Shown piece after piece: positions 22,155 through 33,598 of a DNA stretch of 64,000 nt. Each line of letters begins with the position of its first letter. The stretch's first letter is position 1. Position numbers and translations under genes: made by a program. The notes beneath the pieces were generated by a model. That model did no database searches. It saw nothing but the letters and a program-made list of their open reading frames with translations, and was not told the DNA's origin. The stretch lies in contig NHNY01000010.1 in assembly GCA_002786065.1 (NCBI GenBank), forward strand, positions 248,001-312,000. The letters are read 5' to 3'. The stretch is from Microcyclospora pomicola. Taxonomy: Eukaryota; Ascomycota; Dothideomycetes; Capnodiales.

Positions 22155-23462
22155 TTATTCCTCTGTCTTCAGTCCACAGATATCGAAGCCGAATATGCAG
22201 TCCAGACAGTAGAACAGCAACCAGTAATAACTTGCGTTCTTCCAATCGAACGATCCATCTTCTTTTTTAGGTACAGTCGTCCCGATCAGTTCACTCCCAC
22301 CAACCCACGCTACCCACGACTGTTTTGGCGCCTTGGGCATCAAAGCTCGTTCCGGTGGAAGTAGTACTGCGCGTGTCGCGCCTTCGATGCGTAAGCTTCG
22401 GCGCGTGAGTTGTGTATTGCTGGCTCCTGTGCCAAGCTGAAGTCTATTCGCGGTCGCAGAGCCTGCTGCATTTTGTGGGTTGAGCGACGGCGCAAAAAGG
22501 TCAGGCAATGTCGTTGACGAGCGATCGGTGCGCCTTGCAGTCTGCTGGGTGACAGATGTCGCTGTCGTCGAGTCTCCGGGACTACCGTTTGGTGCATCCG
22601 CATTGAAAGTTAATGGTAGATTATCTGATGTGATCTGTGCACCAGCCTGAGAAGCACGAATGGGTTCGTCCCGACCTGGACCTTTGCCTTGATACGGCTC
22701 CGCATATACCAGGTGTCCCTTGATGATGTGTGGACTCCTCGCGCACGCCAATTCAGCTGCCGGGCGCGAATCAAAGGTAACCTTGATCCAGTGGTTTCCA
22801 CCTGCGAATCTGTTCTTCTTACGCAAAGCTGCTTTGCTTATGCTCTTCACTTCTTTATCCCCTGAGCCCTTTTGCAGTGTCACCCGCCCATACGACCTTG
22901 ATATATCGAACGCTCTGTCGCTGCTGGGTTGTCGCTCGTAGTCCTCCAGGATGAAGCCATCGCTGACTCGCTCGTAAAAGTCGATCGCCGCCCACTGCAA
23001 GTCACTTCCAAATCCATACAGCATTATCTCTGTTGCTTCCGGCTCACTTTCCGAACTTGCGGCCGCCTTCGCATTTTGTTGTGAGCCTGCGCCGGTGTTC
23101 TGATCGACATCGCCATGAGCATCTCTCCTCGCGTCGTCCTTCACCACTCTTCGTAGACTCCCGAACACCGCTTCCTCGGCGGCCAACTGCTCAAGCTTGA
23201 TTCTATCCTCTTCTCGTCTTGGTTCCGCGGTCTTGCTTCTGCTCCTGCTCATGCCATTTCTTGAACGCCTCATGCTGCGACCGAACGGGCCCTTCTCCAC
23301 AGGTTCTCGTACTCGTTCGCTGTCGCCGTTGACGCCAGAATCTACTGTAGAGTAACCCCACGGCAATCTCTTGCCATTGAGGTCGAAAGCACGCTCATGC
23401 TCGGGAACTGCATGGATCTGCATGCCGTAGTTGTTTCCCGGGTGAGCCCTTGGATTGTCCAT
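22155..23462 (-). CDS. Nucleoporin Nup53/Nup35 (MPPN RRM-like domain)
   Basis: 435 residues in one exon. The centre (about 145-265) is the divergent RRM-like MPPN domain, EIMLYGFGSDLQWAAIDFYE to LVYAEPYQGKGPGRDE. It is flanked by disordered Ser/Arg-rich segments, an N-terminal MSRSRSK block and a long Glu/Arg helix (RREEDRIKLEQLAAEEAVFG). The C-terminus YYWLLFYCLDCIFGFDICGL is the hydrophobic, amphipathic membrane-binding segment expected of Nup53, which links Nup170 and Nup192 in the inner pore ring. Reading frame with biased composition continues upstream in another phase (to about 23560), so an extra 5' exon is possible and the N-terminus is provisional. Confidence 0.78.
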   Translation of the reverse strand: MDNPRAHPGNNYGMQIHAVPEHERAFDLNGKRLPWGYSTVDSGVNGDSERVREPVEKGPFGRSMRRSRNGMSRSRSKTAEPRREEDRIKLEQLAAEEAVFGSLRRVVKDDARRDAHGDVDQNTGAGSQQNAKAAASSESEPEATEIMLYGFGSDLQWAAIDFYERVSDGFILEDYERQPSSDRAFDISRSYGRVTLQKGSGDKEVKSISKAALRKKNRFAGGNHWIKVTFDSRPAAELACARSPHIIKGHLVYAEPYQGKGPGRDEPIRASQAGAQITSDNLPLTFNADAPNGSPGDSTTATSVTQQTARRTDRSSTTLPDLFAPSLNPQNAAGSATANRLQLGTGASNTQLTRRSLRIEGATRAVLLPPERALMPKAPKQSWVAWVGGSELIGTTVPKKEDGSFDWKNASYYWLLFYCLDCIFGFDICGLKTEE

Positions 23463-23894
23463 GATTGCAACGCACTTTGGAAACAGAAACGGGCACTGGT
23501 GTAATCGTCGAATAGAACTCTTGATGCTGAAGTGGGTGAATTCGACGCGGCGAAGTGTTCGTCAAAAGTTATGTCTGTTGCGCGTGGCCTTGCGCAGGTG
23601 AGCTCCTCAAACTCGTGGTTTCCATGGAAAACACTCGCACGGACGGCAATCGCGCGCACGCTACAGTGCAACATCTTCACGTGCTATATTCACGACCATT
23701 TCACGACGATGAGACATCCATATACTTACGAGACCTCAGATGTTCATTACTTCATTTGCAAGACTCATGGGCTGGAGAGAATAGCCGTGTTCATTTCGAT
23801 TGTGACACCCAAATACAAGTACAGCAGAGACATTTCATAGCCGGCCCATTTCCGCACCTGTGCCAGCGCTTTTTCGTGTGCTTTTGTGTGCTAC
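23463..23894. other. Nup53 upstream / SUB2 3' region
   Basis: 432 bp between tandem genes on the minus strand. May include an unrecognised 5' exon of the Nup53 gene. Confidence 0.4.
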
Positions 23895-25838
23895 TTAGTT
23901 CTTGGACTCAGCACCGACGTCAACACCCTTACCGCCCTCAGGGTACTCGGTGATTGCACTCTCCTTCAGCTGGAAACGTGACTCGATGGCCTTGATGACC
24001 TGTTCGTCGCGTTCGCTGCTAATGAACGAGATGGCCACACCCTTGGTGCCGAAACGACCAGCGCGTCCAACACGATGGAGGTAGGTATCGGCCGATTGCA
24101 CTAAGGCACTTTCGTCAGATGCGCCGGGGTTGGCGGGCGAGTCAGGCATGTCGTAGTTGATGGCGATGTTGATACGCTCGATATCGATACCACGGCCGAA
24201 CACATCAGTGCTGACGCAAATACGGTATTCGAAGTTCTTGAACGCTTGGTAACGCTTGATACTGTTGAATCTGTCAGCATGGATCGTGGGTTTGCTCATT
24301 TGGTCTTCCATACCGCTCGTCTTGTGTAACTCCACTGTGGACAGCTGTGGAGGGGAAATTGCACTCTTTGAGGAGGCGATCCAGTTCAGTGGCACGAACA
24401 GTGCTCTTGACGAAAACGATGACCTGGTTGTAATCAAGATCGTCGAGAATGTCGTTCAAGCGTCTGTTCTTCTCCGCCTCGCTAAGCTTGACGTAGTATT
24501 GCTGAAGACCGTGCAGACTGAGCTGCATACCATCGTCCATGTACAATTCGAGAGGATTGCGCATGAACTTCTTGCAAACCGGGCGGATACCGGCAGAGAG
24601 TGTCGCGGAGAACATCATGACCTGCTTCTCGGTGGGAGTGGTGCGGAAGATCTCCTGGACGTCACGGCGCATATCTGCGAGATCTTTGTCAGACAGACAT
24701 CGTTCATTAATAATTCGGACGGCTTACCAATCTGGTCGAGCATTTTGTCGCACTCATCGAGAACGAAGAATTTGACGGTGCTCAAGCGGACCTTCTTCTC
24801 ACGTACGAGAGCATTCATACGACCAGGGGTAGCCACGATGATGTTAGGGTGCGTCTCTTTGTTGGCGAGAAGCTTTTCGTTCTCCTTGATGTCTGTGCCA
24901 CCATAGAACACGCCGGTCTTGACGTTGGGCATGTACTTGGTGAAACGGTTGTACTCATTCTTGATCTGGAACGCCAACTCACGGGTGTGGCACATAACCA
25001 AGACTTGCGCCTCTCCAGGAACCGGGTCGATTTGCTGAAGGGTGCTGATGACGAACACGGCCGTCTTTCCCATACCGGATTTGGCCTGGCAGATGACATC
25101 TGTGCCGATCATGGCTTGTGGAATACAGTTTTGTTGGACTAGTGGCGAGGTAATGTTAGAGATTGTTCTGTCCGATTGAGGCATGGATGCATGCGTGTCT
25201 GCGAACAAGCAAAGCGTCCGTCCATTAATCCAATTTCTGCTGACATCTAGTTATAGCAGATGTACGTCAAACACTCTGTTCCGTAACACCTGCCCTCTTC
25301 TACAGCACCACCAGCTGAAGCACGCGCTGATACCATACTCGACGTCGGGGCTGTGCCTCTCAGAAAAGTGGTGGTTGTGCGACCCGTGCAGATGCGCTGA
25401 AGCGATATGCTAAACAGCCATGTGATAATAGCTGTGGCGCTGCAATACTCCCACTCCCATACCAGGTCGCAGGTACACCCTATCAACGCCTATGTGCGGC
25501 GGATACTTCTTGGACGCTTTTGTATCGGATGGATTCATGGACGGACGCTCGATGCTTGCTTGCGTGCGGCGCGCGGAAACTCGGTAGCAAGATGGATATG
25601 ATAATGACTAACCCTCAGATGGATGCTCGAAACCGCAGTCCGTAATGGCCTTGTTGAGCTCAGGGTTGAGAAGCAGGTCCTTGAACGAGGTCGAGTGAAT
25701 ACCAACGTAGGAGCCCTTGGCCTGCACTTGGCCATCGGCCTTCTTTGCGTCGCCGTTAGTGCCCTTGGAGGTTGCGCCATCGGTGGGCTGAATTTCCTCG
25801 TCGGAATAGTCGATGAGATCTTCCTCTCCAGCAGACAT
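23895..25838 (-). CDS. SUB2: DEAD-box RNA helicase SUB2 (UAP56/DDX39)
   Basis: ATP-dependent helicase of spliceosome assembly and the TREX mRNA export complex. Four exons (25838-25613, 25138-24728, 24674-24314, 24261-23895) give 454 residues. Motifs seen: Q-motif region [26 protein letters not shown], Ia TRELAFQI, Ib [50 protein letters not shown]. Introns 2 and 3 are 53 and 52 nt, but intron 1 is 474 nt, far longer than its neighbours. The stretch between INYDMP and [10 protein letters not shown] holds about 15 extra residues ([17 protein letters not shown]) relative to human and yeast, with no splice sites that would remove them. The ending [16 protein letters not shown] is also longer than usual. 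Confidence 0.95.
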
Positions 25839-26254
25839 GATGGCGGGTGGGCTGGGTTGAAGAGGTGGGTGGGAAAAGTCGTGTGAGGCTGCGACTATTC
25901 AAGTCGTTAGATCGATCGGACTGTGTGGGTGGCGCGCTTTGGCGGAACTCCTCGACACTCTTGGCGAGGCAGCAAGGCGAGTAAATATCCGGTAAGTTGT
26001 GGAAGAAGATGATGTTGAAGGTGGAGGAGGTGTTTGTGGTTGTGGAGCTGATAAAGTTGTTGCGTGACAGGAATGTTGACAACAGAAGTGGCACTTGCTG
26101 ATCACGTGATCGTGCAACCACATCATAAGTCGAATGCGGTCACACCAAATTTATGCGCGTAACGACCTCAAGGGCCGACTGCAACCACTGTATTCATGCA
26201 TGTGTAAGCAGGGTGTGTCAAAATAGGCGCTCATATGCCTCTCCATTGCAAACG
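25839..26254. promoter_or_regulatory. Divergent promoter, SUB2 / RPR2
   Basis: 416 bp between the starts of two RNA-processing genes. The region near 25980-26060 carries runs of GAAG, GGTG and GTGG on the plus strand. No defined factor site recognised. Confidence 0.45.
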
Positions 26255-26827
26255 ATGGCGAAGGAAAAGAAGAGCGGATTGGTAAATAAGCATCTGCACG
26301 CCAGGATCGCATATCTTCACAAAGCAGCCAGACATCTAGCCACGCAGAACGCAGCATGCTCGATCCAGTCTCGAGTTCCTCACACTGTCGTCGTATCGAG
26401 TCCGCCAGCTCCTCGTACTGATGATACAACACCCCATGGTGCCGACATGGATGAAACGAGCAATGCACCATCCAAGTGTGAAAAGTCCAACTCCGCTGGT
26501 GGTTTGCCACTTTACCTGACTTATCACTTTCGTCAAGTAGCTCAGAAGGCACAGATCCGCCTGGAATCCAGCGTGAAACATTCGTTTTGCAAGACCTGCA
26601 ATAATGTCCTCGTTGAAGGCAGTACCAGCAAGAAATATATCGAGAATCTCTCGCGCCAAGGTTTGAAACAGCACGCCGATGTTATGGTGCTTGAATGCTG
26701 CTTGTGCGGCACGAAGCAGCGGTTTCCGATAGGCGCGGAGCGACAGGTGAAGAGAGCACGCAAATCCAGCGTGAAGCCAGCTGAGGCCGGTAAGGCTGAG
26801 GTTGAAGTGCCAGGAGGAAGGGGTTGA
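26255..26827 (+). CDS. RPR2: RNase P/MRP protein subunit Rpr2 (Rpp21/Snm1 family)
   Basis: 190 residues, one exon. The helical N-terminus MAKEKKSGLVNKHLHARIAY starts as in other Rpr2/Rpp21 proteins. A central Ser/Pro/Asp-rich linker (about 35-75) follows. The conserved half then has YLTYHFRQVAQKAQIRL and two zinc knuckles, CKTCNNVLVEGST and CCLCGTKQRFPIG. These proteins help the RNase P RNA process pre-tRNA 5' ends. The upstream in-frame codons to 26153 are excluded because the family N-terminus begins at this ATG. The linker could hide a small intron, though the frame is open throughout. Confidence 0.85.
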   Translation: MAKEKKSGLVNKHLHARIAYLHKAARHLATQNAACSIQSRVPHTVVVSSPPAPRTDDTTPHGADMDETSNAPSKCEKSNSAGGLPLYLTYHFRQVAQKAQIRLESSVKHSFCKTCNNVLVEGSTSKKYIENLSRQGLKQHADVMVLECCLCGTKQRFPIGAERQVKRARKSSVKPAEAGKAEVEVPGGRG

Positions 26828-27765
26828 AGCCAGCACGGGACCTCTAACGGAGAGGGACCTAGTTCGAAGGAAGCGCATTTCGATGCTCAACCCCTATGGA
26901 AGACTCACTCCCGAGCTGCGGTGGTGCGGCTTCAGGCCACACCTCGCCACCACAAGAGGAGGCGGAGTAATGCCTTTCATGCGATGAGAGTCGACGAAGT
27001 TTGGCCTCGAAAGCTAACGCCAATCCACGCAAGTACGGTAAAGTCATTGACCGCAATCAATGCCGTACGACTTTACTTGCAATCAAGGTTGTGGAGCTCG
27101 GGTGTAGGCAGAGGTCCTGCCAACGTGGACGAGGAGGTAATGAACAGGATAGCTAGTCTTTGACCCAGCATTCATCTCAGCTGTCTCATTGCATGAGTAC
27201 AGAACAGGCACAAGGAGTAGAGTTGAGACATGTTCCGCCGCACAGGCATGATCAACCGTCTACTGCTGTTAGGATGGCATCTCAGCCTAGGAATAATCAC
27301 AACTACTACATCACACGAAGGTCCAGATTTTAATAAGATACTATTTTCATTTGACTCTTCTGCCTATCCGTTGTCCTAAAAGCTGTGCTTTGCCCTAGGT
27401 GAATACAAGCAGTCTCAAGAAGTCATCTGCACGGCGTTCCCGCCATGTCTTCCCAGAAAACAAAATCAAATCTTCGCTCCTTCTTGCTATGCTACCCGTA
27501 ACTTCAAGCACTGTGGGGCTGAGTTCCCCAAGTCAAGCGTCTGCGTGGTAGCATGCGGAACGGCAAGAACAAAACAAAACGAAACAAAACACGCGTGACT
27601 CTGCCCAAAAAGCTAGCCTGGCGTGGCTTGCTTTCCAGACCGTATCGTACATCATCAATCCTTTTTTGGTGCTTTTCCTGAATTCTTGTCTTTCATCTGA
27701 TCTCCCCAGAAGCTCTCGTCTTCCACACACGTCCATCTCCATTTGACTCAGATGTGTGTGTAACA
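26828..27765. other. Convergent intergenic, no gene seen
   Basis: Lies between two 3' ends. An A-rich run of AAAACAAAAC units at about 27570-27590 is the only notable tract; no supported gene. Confidence 0.5.
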
Positions 27766-30700
27766 CTATCCTTGATGGCCATCCTCCTCGTGTTGTGCGC
27801 GCTCGTTCTCGCCCAAGCGCTTCTCGATATCCTCCAGCATCGTGGTGAAGTCGTGGACCATCTCGAGGAGTTGGCGGTTGGTAGCCTGTAGCGCAGCAAG
27901 CGTGTCAGCGGTCGATGTTGCGATTTCAGTGGGGCTTGTGGGAAGATTCTTTGCTTTCGGGGAAGGTGGGCGAGTGAACACGGGTGTGGGTAGAATGGGG
28001 ATGAGTGAGGGCAAGTGGAGCTTAGTGAAAGACTGCGGCATGGGTAATTTTGGCACCGGCGGCGAGAGTAAGGCAGGCGCGGCGGTGACCGGCTTTGGCA
28101 GGGAGTTCCTCTTGACGGCGCTCTCAAAGGCGGAGCGTACGGCGATCATGGCGTCTCCGGTAAGTGGCCTGCCCGTGGGGAAGTCGGACGGTGGAGGATA
28201 ATAGTCGTTGTGGAAGTCCTCCGAAAACTTCGTGGTGATCGGCTTAGGGAATGGGTTGGGTCGGGCATTCAGATTGAGCTGAGGGGTGGGCTTTGAAGCT
28301 GGGCTCTTGTTGGAAGTCGTGGCACTGCTGCTTGGGATGTTCTCAGAGGCGATGTCGCTGTTGCATGAAGTGGCGCCAGGAGCCGCAACGCTGTTGTTTG
28401 TTGTGGAAGATGGAGCAGTGGGCCGGGCGAGCTGCAGGGCGACCATGCGCTCACTCATGCGGGTCTTGTAGGAGCGTATTTCTGCACGGAGCTCATTCAT
28501 AGACGCCGGACTCGGCATGGGGCGCAACTGAGCAAGAATGGAGTCGAGCTTGTCGGCGATTTCCTTGGAGGTCACGGGTACGGACTTAGGGGGATCGACG
28601 TTGATGAATGAATGCTCGGCCAAGGCATTCGTACCATGATCATGGCTGAGACGCGACGGAGTGCTCTCGAGGAGTGGCGCAGTGTCCAGCGGATTGAGCT
28701 CGTGGGCTGCGGAAGGAGAACGAGCATGTCCAATTGTGTTGGCGCTCGCATCTGGGCCGGCGTCGTTGATATCCAGTGGGCTGATTGCACGATCTGCTGT
28801 CTCATTGTCCGTGGTCGGCAGCGTGTACGGCGCGCCGGGCAGTACACGTAGTGGCGACGGTACGGCAGACGGATACAATCGGAGCTCAGGAGACGAACGA
28901 GGCACATATGGCGATCCCGAACCTTCCTCCAGCACCGCCAGATGTGCTTCAATGGACTGATGTGGGCTAATTGTGCTGTTGCTGTCACACGAAGGAGTTC
29001 GGCCATGGCGTGACATGCCTGCTTGCTTGGAATCACTACGTGGACCCCATCGACGAGATACAGCGGCGGTGTCATCTTTTGGCTCATCCTTCGCGAGATC
29101 AAGGTAATAGACTGGAATCGTGCCGCTGGTTGAGAAGCTGTTTTCCGTGCTACGCTTGTCGGTAGGGAGTGTCTCAATCCCTACAGGCAGTTTGGCAATG
29201 GTAGGGCGCATGTCAGGTGTGCCAATGGGAGAGACCTCATGCGTGCTCTGGCCCTCGTTCTGGTAGACACTGGGCGAATAGCCGGTCTCTGGGAATTTGC
29301 CTTGCTTTTTTGCAGAGAATGTCTTCCAGCCGGAAGGCAATTCTGCGACTGCAGGTTGAATGACAGGAGTGCCAAGGGGAGACACTTGGGGAGTAACCTG
29401 CCATTTGGTGTCGTAGGTGCTAGACGAGAATGCCATCTCAGGGGCTTTTCCATGCTTGCCGGTAGGTGAAGATTGGGAGCCGGCGAGCAGGTCTCCACTA
29501 GCAGGGTGACTGATAGGAGTGCCAAGGGGAGATACTTGAGGACTATTCTGCCATTCGGTGTCGTAAACGCTAGGGGAGTACATCCTCTCACGAGCTTTGC
29601 CATGCTTGTTCTCTGCGGGCAGACTGAAGCCCTCAAGCCCGAGACTATCGACGCGAGCTTTCATCTCCTGGAACGAGGGCAAGTCTGTGGCATCTGGCAC
29701 GACAGAGGCATGCAGAGAGTAATCACTTTGCTTCGTCGCCAATCTTGGAGCTTCACGCATGCCGACACGTTTGCTCGGGCTGATCTGATTGCTGCTGCTA
29801 CCGACGACAGGTGTGCTTTCAGTCTGGGCAAAAGTGGTGGCGTGCGAACTGCGAGGCACGATCAAAGAAGTACGCTGATGTTGCTTTTCGCCCGGCGGAG
29901 TGTTCTTGGCTGGCGGCGTTGGAGGATTGGCAGGATCGTAGTACCTAAATGCCTGAGATTGAGCCACAGATTTAACGGAACAAATCGGCTCGAGTTTCTC
30001 TTTCTCTGGTCCACTGTGCGAAAGACCTCTGAAATGCTCAGAGTGCCGCTGCCCAAGGCTAGGACTGGTGTATCCCGTCTGTGGAGCACTAGACGTGGCG
30101 GTGCTCCCCACATGGTGCAGTGTGTTCCTGTTCCCAACGCGAGGCGAAGTATAAGCGTTACGGAGATCGCCTCGAGATGATTGAGCAGCGGAGCGTAAAG
30201 TCGGTGGGGGTCTCGACGGCGTGTCCTCGAGAGCTTGCTGCTCATCGAAATCGTCTGGCTGCACACCCACTGACCTGCGTCCCCATGATGGGCTGCTAGC
30301 ATCAGGAGCCGCCGCCTGTCTTCCACGAGATGAGAAGAAGCCAAGACGTGTGGACGTTGAGCGTGTGAGGAAGCCTTGTGGCTGGTCTGGAGACCCAAGC
30401 ACGGCCTTGGCTTTGGGCGGTAGTGGCTGGACCAAGTGCTCAGGGAGTGGGTCAAGGCAAGTGAGCGTGTCTGTCGAGGGTGACGAGAGACTGAGACGAC
30501 GCAGGCGGAGCCTCGAAAAGATCGACCTCTTTGGGTCTTTAGGCTGCTCGGTGCTGGGGAGGTCTTTCTTGAAGAACGACCTTGATGCAAACATGGATGG
30601 CTTGCTGGAAGTTGACTGAGTGGACTTGGGCGTATAAGTGAAGACGGGCGTACGCTCCTCCTGACTACCAGACGCGAGATGAGCCTGTTGCTCGCGGCGT

Positions 30701-31098
30701 TCCTCGATGAAGCCACGTTCAGTTGGCTCGGATTGATGAGCACCTGCAGGCACGAGCTGCGGAGTATTGGGCATGCTCGCGTTGTTGAAAGGAGGCATGC
30801 TGGTCATGTGCGAGCCAGCGGGTTCTGAGTTCACACGCGGAGTACGCATCGTGTAGGAGTCCAACACATCTGCGTGACGAGAAGTCATCAACGCGTCGGT
30901 GAGCGGCGAGGCGTTGCGTTGCTGTACCTCACGCTGGTAGAACGCGTTGCCGTCCTGGCGATACTTGTCCTTCTGCACTGCTTGCTGGGCAAACGCGTTT
31001 GGACCCGGGTTTGCTTCTGCGATGCCCGGAAGCACGATGGGACGCCGTGACGGTGAAGTCGGCGGCCCTTCTTCTGCTGAAGATGAGCGAGGCGCCAT
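27766..31098 (-). CDS. Large low-complexity hypothetical protein with internal repeats
   Basis: An uninterrupted 1110-codon frame, very unlikely by chance. I do not recognise the family. The start is set at MAPRSSSAEEGPPTSPSRRP; the 105 codons further upstream are low-quality sequence and probably leader. The protein is Ser/Pro/Thr-rich and mostly disordered, with many SP and TP sites and a basic RLRLRRLSLSS block (about 220). Three degenerate 50-residue repeats follow, around VSPLGTPISHPA, VSPLGTPVIQPA and VSPIGTPDMRPT. Short helical segments stand near the C-terminus (KLDSILAQLRPMPSPASMNE; LAALQATNRQLLEMVHDF), the last probably a coiled coil. No transmembrane or enzyme motif. Perhaps a scaffold or cortical protein, but this is a guess. 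Confidence 0.75.
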   Translation of the reverse strand: MAPRSSSAEEGPPTSPSRRPIVLPGIAEANPGPNAFAQQAVQKDKYRQDGNAFYQREVQQRNASPLTDALMTSRHADVLDSYTMRTPRVNSEPAGSHMTSMPPFNNASMPNTPQLVPAGAHQSEPTERGFIEERREQQAHLASGSQEERTPVFTYTPKSTQSTSSKPSMFASRSFFKKDLPSTEQPKDPKRSIFSRLRLRRLSLSSPSTDTLTCLDPLPEHLVQPLPPKAKAVLGSPDQPQGFLTRSTSTRLGFFSSRGRQAAAPDASSPSWGRRSVGVQPDDFDEQQALEDTPSRPPPTLRSAAQSSRGDLRNAYTSPRVGNRNTLHHVGSTATSSAPQTGYTSPSLGQRHSEHFRGLSHSGPEKEKLEPICSVKSVAQSQAFRYYDPANPPTPPAKNTPPGEKQHQRTSLIVPRSSHATTFAQTESTPVVGSSSNQISPSKRVGMREAPRLATKQSDYSLHASVVPDATDLPSFQEMKARVDSLGLEGFSLPAENKHGKARERMYSPSVYDTEWQNSPQVSPLGTPISHPASGDLLAGSQSSPTGKHGKAPEMAFSSSTYDTKWQVTPQVSPLGTPVIQPAVAELPSGWKTFSAKKQGKFPETGYSPSVYQNEGQSTHEVSPIGTPDMRPTIAKLPVGIETLPTDKRSTENSFSTSGTIPVYYLDLAKDEPKDDTAAVSRRWGPRSDSKQAGMSRHGRTPSCDSNSTISPHQSIEAHLAVLEEGSGSPYVPRSSPELRLYPSAVPSPLRVLPGAPYTLPTTDNETADRAISPLDINDAGPDASANTIGHARSPSAAHELNPLDTAPLLESTPSRLSHDHGTNALAEHSFINVDPPKSVPVTSKEIADKLDSILAQLRPMPSPASMNELRAEIRSYKTRMSERMVALQLARPTAPSSTTNNSVAAPGATSCNSDIASENIPSSSATTSNKSPASKPTPQLNLNARPNPFPKPITTKFSEDFHNDYYPPPSDFPTGRPLTGDAMIAVRSAFESAVKRNSLPKPVTAAPALLSPPVPKLPMPQSFTKLHLPSLIPILPTPVFTRPPSPKAKNLPTSPTEIATSTADTLAALQATNRQLLEMVHDFTTMLEDIEKRLGENERAQHEEDGHQG
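29210..29610 (-). repeat. Three tandem ~150-nt coding repeats
   Basis: Units start near 29608, 29458 and 29310 (minus strand) at 148-150 nt spacing. Each encodes K-x-GK-x-PE, then S(P/S)S(V/T)Y, a W/Q-rich link and VSP(L/I)GTP. They lie inside the large hypothetical gene and have diverged from each other, so the duplication is not recent. Confidence 0.8.
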
Positions 31099-31592
31099 GC
31101 CTGAGGTTGGCGTGCGCCAATGCTGTGTGAGCTGTGTGATGATCAAGTGATGGATGAGGGTGGTGTGGAGTGATATGAAGTGAGGAGGAAGTGAGGGTCG
31201 GGGGTTGGCCAAGGTGAAGAATCGTTCAGTTGTGAAACGCGTCGATGAAAGAGGGGCACGAAGTCTTGTGAATTCCACGAGATCAACAATTGTCATGTGA
31301 AAGAGCAAATTCCTCGCTGCTTGGTGAGACTTCCCACCAGCCTCTGCACCATGACGAGTTGCTGTGGTGCCGATGGACAGGTTACATACATACCGACGAT
31401 GCTTCATGAACACTGATATAACGAGGACAAAGAGTTCTTTTCAATACGTAGACCCCAAGGGGTTGCTGCTCTCTTAGCATGATGAGAGTTAGAGCGCCAG
31501 GAACGCCTCGCGCCAAAGCCGTTATGAAGGTGAAGAGCAGTGCTGGATACGAGGCTTCAATGCCAGATGAGCGCCACTGCAAATCCGACTGT
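31099..31592. other. Upstream of large hypothetical / CDC42 3' region
   Basis: 494 bp between tandem minus-strand genes. No further gene seen. Confidence 0.45.
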
Positions 31593-32482
<890 letters not shown>

Positions 32483-33598
32483 CTCTGCCAAACTTCGCCA
32501 GGCTTTTCGTGCAAGACGGTCTCTTCACTTGTTCTTGCGGTAGCCTGTTGCAGCTATTGCTCGTGTAGGTCTAATCGTTGTCCAACAGTCGTCTGCGCAG
32601 ATAGTGTCCGGCTCGTCGAAGGTCGGGATACCTTGCGGTATCAACAATGTCGCGCAAGAACAAAGGCAATCGCAACGGGAGCTCGTACGCGGAGTCGAAG
32701 TGATGGTGGAATCCCGCGTTCCAAGGGAGCAAGTGAAGTCGGCCAAGAAAGCGCAGCGATGTTCACGTGAGAACCGCGAGCGACAGCCGGACGTTTCGAA
32801 TCAGCCCCGCTGACACGTGCCCGCTATGAAACAATACGGGATACTGAGTTTGGTGCACGGAATGTGATCGGGTGGGTGGGAAGCGCGCTCGTCATGGGGA
32901 GGGCGCGAGAGGTGCAAAGCTCACCCCAAGGAAGTGAGGTCGAGCGATCTGGCAAGCGGTCGGCTGGGGCCGTTCAGGGTTTTTGATAGCGTCCGTCTGC
33001 CGTACGCGGGATGGATGCTGGAGATATATCTCCGTAACACATACATGCTTTCGGAATCGCATATTGTCTGCATGTATCGGCTCGTGATCATGGGCATAGC
33101 CGACATACAATATCAGGAGCAAGTCTGGGCTTGGACCTTGTTTGTTTCAGCGTAGGAGGCTGTCACACGACAATGGCCAATAATGGGATGTGCGGTGGGC
33201 ATCGACCATGCGAACCCCGAGATGAGACGCTGGTGCGACAAAAAGTATGCATTGGGCAGGACAATGATCACATAGAAAAGCATGTCACATTTCCATTCAG
33301 AGGAATTATGCTGCTGAAGCACGACACACGTGTTCCGATCTGCAATGCACAGCTAGAAGCATGACAAGTACACGTACAGGTTTTCTGTCGCAATGTGGAA
33401 TTCTCTCTGTTACATGGTGGGTATTTCTACAGCCGCTTCCTTCGCAGCTCGAACCATGCCAATTTTAAAGCACCAAGGAACACCGCACCATATGCAAATG
33501 CAAGCTCTTTTGTCATCACAGGTCGTAATTCTCGCTGATGCACATGCCGTAACCCACTCAATGATCCCAATCAAATGCTGCTCCAAGAACGCCGCAAA
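32483..33598. other. CDC42 upstream region, no gene seen
   Basis: 1.1 kb between the CDC42 start and the stop of the siderophore transporter gene. Short ORFs only. Confidence 0.5.

Noticed and set aside
28572-29177. 201-codon ORF within the large hypothetical gene
   Set aside because: Out-of-frame shadow of the Ser/Pro-rich reading frame.
31099-31413. N-terminal extension of the large hypothetical protein by 105 codons
   Set aside because: Composition changes abruptly upstream of MAPRSSSAEEG and looks like untranslated leader; the downstream ATG is the better start.
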